Positions 31,900-41,287 of a DNA stretch of 64,000 bases are shown one piece after another. Origin of the DNA: Shewanella cyperi (lineage in GTDB: Bacteria > Pseudomonadota > Gammaproteobacteria > Enterobacterales > Shewanellaceae); assembly GCF_017354985.1 (NCBI RefSeq), contig NZ_CP071501.1, positions 3,325,001-3,389,000 of the forward strand. The letters are read 5' to 3'. Made by a program: the position numbers and the translations under genes. The notes under the pieces were generated by a model. The model was not told the origin of the DNA, did not search any database, and was given only the letters and a program-made list of their open reading frames with translations. Position 1 is the first letter of the stretch. The number at the start of each line of letters is the position of its first letter.

Positions 31900-32793
31900 A
31901 TGTCAGCCAAACACCCCATCATAGCCGTGACCGGCTCCTCAGGTGCCGGAACCACCACCACCACCACGGCCTTCAGCCATATTTTCCGGCAGCTGGGGAT
32001 CAATGCCGCCTTCGTCGAGGGGGACAGCTTTCACAACTACACCCGGGCCGAGATGGAAGTGATGATCCGCAAGGCCAAGGCCGAGAACCGCAACATCAGC
32101 TACTTCGGCCCCGAGGCCAACAACTTCGGTCGTCTGGCCCAATGTTTCAGCGACTACGGCGCCACGGGCCAGGGTGAAACCCGCAGCTACCTGCACACCT
32201 TCGATGAAGCCGTACCCTTCAACCAGATGCCGGGCACCTTCACCCAGTGGCAGCCGCTGCCCAATGACACCGACATGCTCTATTACGAAGGGCTGCACGG
32301 CGGCGTGGTGACGGCCGAGCACGATGTGGCCAGCCAGGTGGATCTGCTGATCGGCATGGTGCCCATAGTCAACCTGGAGTGGATCCAGAAAATCGTCCGC
32401 GACACCTCGGAGCGCGGCCACAGCCGTGAGAAGGTGATGAACTCCATAGTTCGCTCCATGGACGACTATATCAACCACATGACGCCGCAGTTCTCCCGCA
32501 CCCATATCAACTTCCAGCGGGTGCCCACGGTCGACACCTCCAACCCCTTCAGCGCCAAGGCCATTCCGTCCCTGGACGAGAGCTTTGTGGTGATCCGTTT
32601 CCGCGGCATCAACAATGTCGACTTCCCCTACTACCTGACCATGCTGCAGGGCTCCTTCATGTCCCGGGTCAATACCCTGGTGGTGCCGGGCGGCAAGATG
32701 TCGCTGGCCATGGAGCTGATCCTGACGCCCCTGATCCGCGATCTGCGCGATAACCGCAAACGTATTTTGGAGCAAGAATCCGGCAAGGGTTGA
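31900..32793 (+). CDS. prkB: Phosphoribulokinase-family kinase PrkB
   Basis: 297 residues. P-loop GSSGAGTTT (about 12-20), an acidic base near EGDSFH and the block TERGHSREKV. It resembles the phosphoribulokinase/uridine kinase family, and E. coli PrkB in particular, which lacks a Calvin cycle partner. No RuBisCO or other Calvin genes are in the window, so photosynthetic carbon fixation is not implied. True substrate unknown. Lies before crp in E. coli too (with yhfA between), where that order supports the name. Confidence 0.92.
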   Translation: MSAKHPIIAVTGSSGAGTTTTTTAFSHIFRQLGINAAFVEGDSFHNYTRAEMEVMIRKAKAENRNISYFGPEANNFGRLAQCFSDYGATGQGETRSYLHTFDEAVPFNQMPGTFTQWQPLPNDTDMLYYEGLHGGVVTAEHDVASQVDLLIGMVPIVNLEWIQKIVRDTSERGHSREKVMNSIVRSMDDYINHMTPQFSRTHINFQRVPTVDTSNPFSAKAIPSLDESFVVIRFRGINNVDFPYYLTMLQGSFMSRVNTLVVPGGKMSLAMELILTPLIRDLRDNRKRILEQESGKG

Positions 32794-33090
32794 GTTCAGC
32801 TGGCGTTAATTTTGGCTTAAGGCCCGGCGGGTATGCTTATGTCATCGGGATTTCAGGCGAAATACTGATACGTTGACATACTCCTGGGGGTGAATTCCCC
32901 CATCTTGATCTGTTTGCTCCCTCGAGTATGTCAGCACCCCCACCTGCCTTTCTCAATCTCCTGCTCGCAGATACCTTTTTCGGTCAATAAGACACTAAAT
33001 TTTCTTGCCCGAATCGCAGATAAGTCACTATATCTTTTAAAGGATACTTAATTGCCTGCCGCCAAGGCCCGGCCTTTAGGAGAACGCCCT
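32794..33090. other. Intergenic region with an IS200/IS605-like hairpin
   Basis: 297 bases. Contains the nested inverted repeat at 32874-32933 (separate entry); the rest is featureless apart from the ribosome site of the symporter gene. Confidence 0.5.
32874..32933. repeat. Nested inverted repeat resembling an IS200/IS605 element end
   Basis: Outer 10-base arms TGACATACTC and GAGTATGTCA, perfectly complementary and 40 bases apart. Inside, a second hairpin TGGGGG/CCCCCA with a 6-base loop. TGACATACTC beside a GC hairpin recalls the subterminal ends of IS200/IS605 elements, from memory. No transposase or tnpB is present in the window. Confidence 0.5.
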
Positions 33091-34539
33091 GTGCTGCTTC
33101 CTCTGGTTATCGCTTATCTCTTGGTCACCATATCCATTGGCCTGTACGCGGCCAAGCGGGTGAAGAACACCACTGACTTCGCCCTCGCCGGACGTCATCT
33201 GCCGCTGTACATGATAGTGACTACCACCTTTGCCACCTGGTTTGGCTCGGAAACCGTACTGGGCATCCCCGCCATGTTTATCGAAGGCGGTCTGCGGGAG
33301 GTGGTGGAGGATCCCTTCGGCGCTGGCGTCTGTCTGATCCTGGTGGGACTCTTCTTCGCCGGCAAGCTGTACCGTATGACGCTTTTGACCATCAGCGACT
33401 ATTACCGTGAACGCTTCGGTCGCGGCATAGAGATAGCCTGCTCGATTATCATCATGATCAGTTATCTGGGCTGGGTATCGGCCCAGGTCACCGCACTGGG
33501 GCTGATTTTTCACCTTTTGTCCGAGGGCGCTGTCAGCATCCCATTGGGAATGTGTATTGGCGTGATTTCCATCCTGGCCTACACCCTGTTCGGTGGCATG
33601 TGGTCCGTGGCGGTCACGGATTTTATTCAGATGATCATCCTGGTGCTGGGGCTGACGGCAATAGCCCTGTTCGCCGGTAATATGGCCGGTGGTGCCGACA
33701 AGGTGATTGATTTTGCCATGAGCAGGGAGCTGTTTAATTTCTGGCCCGAACCCAACCTCACTGAGATGCTGTTCTTCTTCGCTGCCGCCATCACCATGAT
33801 GCTGGGTTCTATTCCGCAGCAGGACGTGTTTCAGCGGGTCATGTCCGCCAACAGTGTCAAATCCGCCACCCGTGGCCCGGTCATAGGTGGATTGGCCTAT
33901 ATCCTGTTCGCCTTCGTCCCCATGTTTCTGGTGGCGAGCGCCCTGCTTATCATGCCGGAGCAAACCGCAGCCCTGCTGGCGGAAGATCCCCAGAAGGTGC
34001 TGCCCACCCTGGTACTGGAAAAGATGCCCTTTATCATGCAGGTGTTGTTTTTTGGTGCCCTGCTGTCGGCGATTATGTCAACCGCGTCGGCCACCCTGCT
34101 GGCCCCCAGCGTGACCTTTACCGAGAACATCTGGCGCCAGTTCCGTCCTGCCGGCAGCGACCAGTCCAATCTGCTAACAATGCGGATAACAGTGCTGCTG
34201 TTCGCCACTGCCGTGCTGACCTATGCGATTAAAATGCAGGGGACATCGATTTATGAGTTGGTGTCCGGCGCTTATCAGGTGCCGCTGGTGGGCGCCTTCG
34301 TGCCTCTGGTGTGTGGTCTCTACTGGCAGCGGGCGACAACCCAGGGGGCGGTGGCGTCGGTAGCAATGGGGATAGCTTTCTGGCTGCTGTTTCTTGCCAT
34401 GCCCTGGGGCGAAATATTCCCGGCGCAGCTGGCGGGCCTGTTGGCCTCATTCTCAGGCATGTTTGCCGGCTCCCTGTTGCCCCAGTGGATAGCCAATTCA
34501 CGTACACCGCACAGGCCGCTGGCAACCGACTCCCGCTGA
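33091..34539 (+). CDS. Sodium:solute symporter (SSS family)
   Basis: 482 residues, about thirteen membrane helices. GTG start with AGGAG 8 bases upstream; an in-frame TTG 13 codons earlier is less likely. The SSS signature is seen as FALAGRHLPLYMIVTTTFATW near the start and TAALLAED/PFIMQVLFFGALLSAIMST in the middle. Family members import pantothenate, proline, solute sugars or short acids with sodium; nothing visible decides the substrate. It lies alone between prkB and a Sel1-repeat gene read convergently. E. coli has yhfA at this position, so the pair has replaced or been inserted near it. Confidence 0.88.
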   Translation: MLLPLVIAYLLVTISIGLYAAKRVKNTTDFALAGRHLPLYMIVTTTFATWFGSETVLGIPAMFIEGGLREVVEDPFGAGVCLILVGLFFAGKLYRMTLLTISDYYRERFGRGIEIACSIIIMISYLGWVSAQVTALGLIFHLLSEGAVSIPLGMCIGVISILAYTLFGGMWSVAVTDFIQMIILVLGLTAIALFAGNMAGGADKVIDFAMSRELFNFWPEPNLTEMLFFFAAAITMMLGSIPQQDVFQRVMSANSVKSATRGPVIGGLAYILFAFVPMFLVASALLIMPEQTAALLAEDPQKVLPTLVLEKMPFIMQVLFFGALLSAIMSTASATLLAPSVTFTENIWRQFRPAGSDQSNLLTMRITVLLFATAVLTYAIKMQGTSIYELVSGAYQVPLVGAFVPLVCGLYWQRATTQGAVASVAMGIAFWLLFLAMPWGEIFPAQLAGLLASFSGMFAGSLLPQWIANSRTPHRPLATDSR

Positions 34540-34582
34540 AAGGTTCAGCAGGAGCGGTTATGCGCCAGGTGCTGCGAATCAA

Positions 34583-35356
34583 TTAAAGCAGGGGGATCAC
34601 TTCCCGGAAGGGGCGATTCTGGCGATAAGATTCCAGACGCTTGTTGAATTCGTCTACCTTGGCGGTTTCACTGGAGCGCAACAGCGCCTGAATCGCCTGT
34701 TGCTGTACGTCCACCGCCCGCTGGAATTGCCCCAGCTCAGCATAGGCCGCCGCCAGATTGTCGAGAATGGAAGGATCATCGGCATTGGTTGCCAGCAACT
34801 GCTGGGCCAGGGTCAGGGCCTTATTGCCATCCCGGTACTCGGCCTCGGGACAGGTGGCGAGGATCCAGGCCACATTGCCCAGGGACACCTGATCGCCCGC
34901 CAGGCTGAAATGCTCCACCGCTTTACCGCAGTTGCGCTTGATGCCATCACCACCGGCGGCATAGATAAAGCCCAGACGGAAATTGGCCCAGCGCTCGCCG
35001 CGCTCACCCATATGCAGATACCAGTGTTCGGCCAGTTGCAGGTTGCGCTGCACCAGCTGACCTTCAAAATGCAGGTCAGCCAGGGTCTGTTGCGCCTTCA
35101 GATGTTCGGCTTCGGCGGCCTTGTTGATCCAGTCCAGCCCCTGTGTCAGGTCCCGGCCCACGTGGCGACCGGACAGATACATGAGTCCGAGGAGATACTC
35201 GGCATCCTTGTCCCCTTCCTGGGCCCGCAATTCGATATGGGCCACCTTGAGGGCAGCCAGCTCGGCTTCGGGACGGGGAAGAGAAAACGCCGCCGCCGAT
35301 CCCAGGCTGTCCAGCGCCAGACAGGCTGCGGCCAGCGTCCATTGCCAATACTTCAC
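34583..35356 (-). CDS. Secreted Sel1-repeat/TPR protein
   Basis: 257 residues. GTG start at 35356 is preceded by AGGAG, and gives a normal signal peptide (MKYWQWTLAAACLALDSL, cleavage about SAAA); the upstream ATG at 35386 puts a charged tail before it and is rejected. Three or more Sel1-like repeats run from about residue 55 (AEYLLGLMYLSG, AQQTLADLHFEG, ANFRLGFIYAAGG), followed by a tetratricopeptide-like region to about 225. Such repeats bind proteins; the partner is unknown. Read toward the symporter gene, facing away from crp. Confidence 0.75.
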   Translation of the reverse strand: MKYWQWTLAAACLALDSLGSAAAFSLPRPEAELAALKVAHIELRAQEGDKDAEYLLGLMYLSGRHVGRDLTQGLDWINKAAEAEHLKAQQTLADLHFEGQLVQRNLQLAEHWYLHMGERGERWANFRLGFIYAAGGDGIKRNCGKAVEHFSLAGDQVSLGNVAWILATCPEAEYRDGNKALTLAQQLLATNADDPSILDNLAAAYAELGQFQRAVDVQQQAIQALLRSSETAKVDEFNKRLESYRQNRPFREVIPLL

Positions 35357-35715
35357 TTTTTGGCTCCTGTAGTCATAGGCAGTCACACATCCCCAGAGTT
35401 AGCCAGAATTTTTGCTCAAAGTCGAGTATCAAACCGTACCAAAGCCCTGAGTGCCAGCAGAGTCTGCTGTCTTGTGGCTCCATGCCCGAGTGTGATCCCG
35501 CTTGCACTCTTAAGTGCTTTCCTGAGATCCCACTCAGGTATTAGTTGACAGTTTCCTTCTATCCACCAAAATAAATCCCTAATTTTGATAAGTTATTGCG
35601 TCCATTCGAAAGTACTGAACTAAGATCTGTATCAAGGTTTAGGGCAATAAAATGACGTAGACTCCTTATTTAGAAAATTCTTACTTTCGTATTTATCAGT
35701 CGAGGAACACTCACT
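35357..35715. promoter_or_regulatory. Upstream region of crp with a weak CRP-like site
   Basis: 359 bases between the divergent Sel1 gene and crp. TGTGATCCCGCTTGCA (minus strand about 35491-35506) matches 8 of 10 half-site positions of the CRP consensus; two hairpins (GCACT/AGTGC and CTGAG/CTCAG) follow near 35502-35537. Self-regulation of crp is plausible but unproven. Confidence 0.3.
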
Positions 35716-36351
35716 ATGGCACTGATTGGCAAACCCAAACCCGATCCGACACTGGAATGGTTTCTGTCCCACTGTCACATTCACAAGTATCCGGCCAAGA
35801 GCACCCTTATCCATGCCGGTGAAGGTTCGGACACCCTGTATTACATAGTTAAGGGTTCGGTGGCCGTGCTGATCAAAGACGAAGAAGGTAAGGAAATGAT
35901 CCTTTCTTATCTGAACCAGGGTGATTTCATCGGTGAACTGGGTCTGTTTGAAGAACAGGCCGAGCGTACCGCCTGGGTTCGTGCCAAGCAAGCCTGTGAA
36001 ATTGCGGAAATTTCATATAAGAAATTCAAGCAGTTGATCCAGGTAAACCCTGAAATACTGATGAAACTGGCATCCCAGATGGCACTGCGTCTGCAAAGCA
36101 CCAGTCAAAAGGTCGGCAACCTGGCCTTCCTGGACGTTGCCGGTCGTATCGCCCAAACCCTGCTGCACCTGGCCAAACAGCCCGATGCCATGACCCACCC
36201 CGACGGTATGCAAATCAAGATCACCCGTCAGGAAATAGGCCAGATAGTCGGCTGCTCCCGCGAAACCGTGGGCCGCATTCTCAAGATGCTGGAAGAGCAG
36301 AACCTGATCCAGGCACACGGTAAAACCATAGTGGTATACGGTACCCGCTAA
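35716..36351 (+). CDS. crp: cAMP receptor protein (CRP)
   Basis: 211 residues, almost the E. coli length. The N-terminal cyclic-nucleotide domain has GELGLFEE and [10 protein letters not shown]. coli has Ser at the Thr position in ERSAWVRAK, a conservative change beside the cAMP phosphate. The helix-turn-helix [19 protein letters not shown] (about 170-188) is identical to E. coli in the part shown. Global activator of catabolic genes; in Shewanella it also controls anaerobic respiration (family knowledge). Terminator follows. A CRP-like half-site is seen upstream of itself and of astC. Confidence 0.96.
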   Translation: MALIGKPKPDPTLEWFLSHCHIHKYPAKSTLIHAGEGSDTLYYIVKGSVAVLIKDEEGKEMILSYLNQGDFIGELGLFEEQAERTAWVRAKQACEIAEISYKKFKQLIQVNPEILMKLASQMALRLQSTSQKVGNLAFLDVAGRIAQTLLHLAKQPDAMTHPDGMQIKITRQEIGQIVGCSRETVGRILKMLEEQNLIQAHGKTIVVYGTR

Positions 36352-36383
36352 ACGCCTTCATCTTGGCTTAAGCCTGCTTGGAT

Positions 36384-36418
36384 AAAGTGGCCGGGTTAAT
36401 TCCCGCGCCACTTTTTGT
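36384..36418 (+). terminator. Rho-independent terminator after crp
   Basis: Stem AAGTGGC-CGGG/CCCG-C-GCCACTT with a 6-base loop (TTAATT) and a T-rich run. Confidence 0.85.
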
Positions 36419-36432
36419 TTTTTGGAGTCCCC

Positions 36433-36762
36433 ATGTTCAGGCCCTTACTGCTCTGTTGCGGCCTCCTGGTTTCCCTGACCGCCGCAGCCAATCCCATTGA
36501 ACTGCATCACTATCAGGCCAAGCAATTGGTAGCCGCAGGCCAAATCCTCTCCCTGGAAACCACCTTGGCCGGACTCAGGGAATTGTGTCCCGGTGAGTTG
36601 CTTGATGCCAGGCTGTACAGCGAGAACGACCGTTGGCGCTACGATTTGCAGTTTGCGCTGCAACATGGTCAGATAATCAGGCTTAGCCTGGATGCGAGCA
36701 CGGGCCACCCCCAAACCGACATACCCCAAGAGTGCGATTTAGATGAAACTGCTACTCGTTGA
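36433..36762 (+). CDS. PepSY-like periplasmic protein
   Basis: 109 residues. The ATG at 36433 has TTGGAG at 4-8 bases; the longer frame from 36415 is not needed. Signal peptide about 1-20 (ending AAA-NP). The rest is a small alpha/beta domain (LVAAGQILSLETTLAGL, LYSENDRWRYDLQFAL) of the PepSY kind, often linked to two-component sensors. It overlaps the next gene by 20 bases. It could act as a sensor ligand or inhibitor for the downstream kinase (inference). Confidence 0.75.
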   Translation: MFRPLLLCCGLLVSLTAAANPIELHHYQAKQLVAAGQILSLETTLAGLRELCPGELLDARLYSENDRWRYDLQFALQHGQIIRLSLDASTGHPQTDIPQECDLDETATR

Positions 36763-37417
36763 AGACAATACCGAGCTGGTGCTGGAGCTGCAAAAACAGC
36801 TCAAACAAGCCGGCTATGTTACCGATACCTCAGCCAATGCCAGCGAGGCCGACTATCTGGTCCGTGAAGCCCAATATGACTGCGTGATTCTCGATATTGG
36901 CCTGCCGGACGGCAATGGTCTTGAGCTGCTGAGCCGCTGGCGCGCAGAAGGCCTGATGATGCCGGTGATCATGCTGACCGCCCGCAGCCAATGGCATGAA
37001 AAAGTGGAAGGCTTCAACGCCGGTGCCGATGATTACCTGGGTAAACCCTTCCATACCCAGGAATTGTTGGCCCGTATTCAGGCGCTGATCCAGCGCGCCC
37101 AGGGCCGTCCCACCGGCCAACAGAAATCCCTGAGTTTCGGCGGCGTTACCCTGGACGAATCCCAGCAAACTGTGGTCGTCGAAGGCAGGGAATACGAGTT
37201 GACCGCCATGGAATTCCGCCTGTTGCGGCTGTTTCTGTTGTCACCGAAAAAACTGCTGTCCAAGGCGCAGATCTCCGACAAGCTGTACCAGTTTGACGAT
37301 GAGAAAGAGAGCAACGTGGTGGAAGTCTATGTCACCCATCTGCGCAAAAAGCTCGGTAAGAGCGCCATCGAAACCCGCCGCGGCCAGGGCTATATCTTCC
37401 ACGGCATCAACCTATGA
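36743..37417 (+). CDS. Response regulator, OmpR/PhoP subfamily
   Basis: 224 residues. Receiver with ED (7-8), Asp51 (ILDIGLPDG) as the phosphate acceptor and Lys in LGKPF; a C-terminal winged helix (about 132-224, ELTAMEFRLLRLFLL, YVTHLRKKLG). Most like PhoP/QseB type regulators. Overlaps by 20 bases with the PepSY gene and by 4 with the kinase (ATGA), so the three are tightly coupled. Target genes unknown. Confidence 0.9.
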   Translation: MKLLLVEDNTELVLELQKQLKQAGYVTDTSANASEADYLVREAQYDCVILDIGLPDGNGLELLSRWRAEGLMMPVIMLTARSQWHEKVEGFNAGADDYLGKPFHTQELLARIQALIQRAQGRPTGQQKSLSFGGVTLDESQQTVVVEGREYELTAMEFRLLRLFLLSPKKLLSKAQISDKLYQFDDEKESNVVEVYVTHLRKKLGKSAIETRRGQGYIFHGINL

Positions 37418-38748
37418 TTTCAATCCGTGCCAAGCTGAGCCTGTGGCTGACGGCACTGGTGATAGTGGCCACCCTGGTGGCCCTGGCACTGTTTGAATCC
37501 GTGCTGCGTCAGGCCTTTCATGATTCCATCATCAATCGCCTGGAGGAAGATCTCGAGCACATAGTGCTGGCTACCGAAATTCACGATGGTGCCATCCACA
37601 TAGATGAAAGCCAACTGTCAGGTTTCTATCGGCCGGCCTTTTCTGGCCGCTATTACCAGCTTAACCTCAGCGACCAGGTAATCCGCTCCCGCTCCCTGTG
37701 GGACCAACAACTGGACACCCAGCCCCTGAGTGCCGGCCAGACCCGGGTTTGGCAGGCCAAGGGACCAAAGAATCACGATATGCAACTGCTGTCGCTGGGG
37801 CTTGCCTCCAGCGATGGCAGCGTCAGTGCCACCCTGACCGTGGCCCAGGATCTCAGTATTGGCCGCAAGGTGTTCAGTGAAATCAACGGCACCAAGTTAA
37901 TGGTCAACCTCGGCATGCTGCTTGCTATGCTGGCGGGGATCTTTATTGTGCTGCGCCAGTCCTTCAAGCCGTTAAGGCAGATTAAACAGGCCCTGTCGCA
38001 ACTCAAAAACGGCGAGATCCGCGCCCTGGAGCTGGACAGTATTCCCGCCGAACTGCACCCGCTGGCCGCCACCTATAACGAGCTGCTGGAATACACGGGC
38101 AAACAGATTTCCCGCAGCCGCAATAACCTTGGCAACCTGAGTCACGGGCTGAAAACGCCCCTGGCGGTAATGCAGCAGCAGGTGGAAACCCTGGCCCTGA
38201 GTCAGCCTGAACTGGCCCAGACCATGGCCCAGCAGCTCGATGCCATGCACAGGCTGATTGCCCGAAAGCTCGCCAGCGCCAGGATCACCGGTGACATGCT
38301 GCCGGCGGCCCAGTTGCAGGTACCAAAGGATCTCGAAAGCCTCAGTGCCACCCTGGAGCGGGTGCATCAGGGACGGCAAATACCCATTCACCTGGAACTG
38401 GCCCGCGGTATCGCCAGGTTGCCGCTGCACCGGGAAGATGGCATGGAGCTGATAGGCAACCTGCTGGACAATGCCTGTAAATGGGCGCGCGCCGAAGTCA
38501 TTCTCAGGCTCTATCCCCTCAATGACAGGCTGTGGCTCAGTATAGAGGATGATGGCCCCGGGGTAGATGAGCAGCGGCTGCATGAGCTGACCGAGCGCGG
38601 CAAACGCCTTGATGAGGCCGTCAGTGGCCATGGCCTGGGCTTGTCGATAGTGAAGGAAATCTGTGAGCAGTATGACTTGGGATTGAGTTTCGAGTGCGGT
38701 GAGCGCCTCGGCGGCCTCAAGGTCACCCTCAGCCTGCCGCCCCAGTAA
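37414..38748 (+). CDS. Sensor histidine kinase, PhoQ-like
   Basis: 444 residues. Two membrane helices (about 7-30 and 163-180) border a periplasmic sensor domain of about 130 residues. HAMP-like linker near 180-230, then the H box SHGLKTPLAV with His244, the pattern of PhoQ (SLKTPL) rather than the usual HELRTPL. ATPase motifs N (NLLDNACKWA) and G (DDGPGV, GHGLGLSIV). The periplasmic domain shows none of the long acidic cluster of PhoQ, so magnesium sensing is not supported. Likely responds to an envelope signal, perhaps through the PepSY protein (inference). Confidence 0.9.
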   Translation: MISIRAKLSLWLTALVIVATLVALALFESVLRQAFHDSIINRLEEDLEHIVLATEIHDGAIHIDESQLSGFYRPAFSGRYYQLNLSDQVIRSRSLWDQQLDTQPLSAGQTRVWQAKGPKNHDMQLLSLGLASSDGSVSATLTVAQDLSIGRKVFSEINGTKLMVNLGMLLAMLAGIFIVLRQSFKPLRQIKQALSQLKNGEIRALELDSIPAELHPLAATYNELLEYTGKQISRSRNNLGNLSHGLKTPLAVMQQQVETLALSQPELAQTMAQQLDAMHRLIARKLASARITGDMLPAAQLQVPKDLESLSATLERVHQGRQIPIHLELARGIARLPLHREDGMELIGNLLDNACKWARAEVILRLYPLNDRLWLSIEDDGPGVDEQRLHELTERGKRLDEAVSGHGLGLSIVKEICEQYDLGLSFECGERLGGLKVTLSLPPQ

Positions 38749-38779
38749 ACCCCTGACTGGCATATAAATTTCAACCAAT

Positions 38780-38807
38780 AAAAATCCCGGCCATGGCCGG
38801 GATTTTT
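38780..38807. terminator. Bidirectional rho-independent terminator
   Basis: Perfect palindrome AAAAATCCCGGCCA/TGGCCGGGATTTTT; serves the sensor kinase and the convergent DUF1338 gene. Confidence 0.9.
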
Positions 38808-38837
38808 ATCAGTAAACCAGCATCGGCTAACGCCAGC

Positions 38838-39635
38838 TTAGTTAACGTTGGTGCTCTCGAAAATCTTGTCCGCCGAGGCAGCCACAAAGCCGGTGTACAG
38901 CTCGCCATTGGCCTTGGGATAGCGCAGGGCAAACTCGTAGAAGCAGCTTGGGATCTCGACGCTGGTGTCCTTGAAGGCCACCGGGATCTTGTCTGCCATG
39001 GTGGATGACTGCTCCAACAGCACCTCGGCAGAGCCCTTCACCTCGCCGCCCACGCTGTTGAGCACAAAGTCACCCTGCTTGAGGGTGTCGTTTACCTCAA
39101 GAATGCTGCTGAAGCCAGGCAGATGGTTGATGGACACGGTAAAGTGGTTGGCGCGGTACCCAAAGGCCGCCACCCAGGCCGCATACTCACTCTCGGCCAG
39201 CAGGCTTTGGTAGGTGCCGTAATCCAGCTCCCAGTGACGGCCGGAATAGAGGAAGTTTTCGGCGCGGGTGGCCGCCTCGTCAACCTGGGCAATAAGACCC
39301 TGAATGGTGGACTGCAGCTCGGGGCTGAATTCCTCCACCAGCAGCTCGGAGATAAACACCTTGGGCTGGGTTGAGTCCGGATGCTCGAAGTGCTTGGCCT
39401 TGAGTTTCTTGGCCTCAAACACATAATCACCGCAGGCCTGATAACCCAGGGCTTCGAAGTGGGCCGCCAGCACGCTCAGGTTGACCTTGGCAATATTGAA
39501 GGTACGCAGGGCAATGTGGTCATTGATGATGGCCTGTCCCTTGCCCAGCAGCGCGTGGACGCGGGCCGCAGACGGGGTCATTTCAATATAATCCTGCCAC
39601 AGGGCGGCAAACAGCGCGTTTACATCGGTGTGCAT
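38838..39635 (-). CDS. DUF1338 family protein (HglS-like, short form)
   Basis: 265 residues. Relatives include Pseudomonas HglS, which turns 2-oxoadipate into D-2-hydroxyglutarate in lysine breakdown. A metal site of two His and one Glu is typical, and here His40 (NDHIALRTF), His164 (RANHFTVS) and Glu234 (CFYEFALRY) fill the positions I expect. It is clearly shorter than HglS (over 450 residues), so it may belong to another branch with a different substrate. AAGGAG is 7 bases before the ATG. It lies behind the astD terminator, so it has probably its own promoter. Confidence 0.85.
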   Translation of the reverse strand: MHTDVNALFAALWQDYIEMTPSAARVHALLGKGQAIINDHIALRTFNIAKVNLSVLAAHFEALGYQACGDYVFEAKKLKAKHFEHPDSTQPKVFISELLVEEFSPELQSTIQGLIAQVDEAATRAENFLYSGRHWELDYGTYQSLLAESEYAAWVAAFGYRANHFTVSINHLPGFSSILEVNDTLKQGDFVLNSVGGEVKGSAEVLLEQSSTMADKIPVAFKDTSVEIPSCFYEFALRYPKANGELYTGFVAASADKIFESTNVN

Positions 39636-39712
39636 CTATCACTCCTTCATAAGGTCATGGCAGGGATGCCTGGTGCCACGACCGACGCCCGCAGGTTCTG
39701 CAGGCATTTCAA

Positions 39713-39776
39713 TGGGACTATTACAAGTAGAGCTATTAACAGTAGAGCTATTAAAAATGGGGCTATTAAAATGAGC
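39713..39776. repeat. Short tandem repeat between astD and DUF1338
   Basis: Four imperfect copies of a 15-base unit GAGCTATTAAnAnTA (the first GGGACTATTACAAGTA, the last GGGCTATTAAAATGA). Repeats of this size vary by slippage; possibly phase-like variation of the DUF1338 leader. Confidence 0.7.
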
Positions 39777-39780
39777 CGAT

Positions 39781-39808
39781 AAAAAGAGAGTGGCCCGGGG
39801 GCCACTCT
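39781..39808 (-). terminator. Terminator after astD
   Basis: 10-bp stem AGAGTGGCCC/GGGCCACTCT with a T run on the minus-strand transcript, directly after the astD stop. Confidence 0.85.
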
Positions 39809-39817
39809 GGTCACTGA

Positions 39818-41287
<1,470 letters not shown>

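Noticed and set aside
31900-32793. Calvin cycle inference from phosphoribulokinase
   Set aside because: PrkB family only; no RuBisCO, and E. coli has the same gene without carbon fixation.
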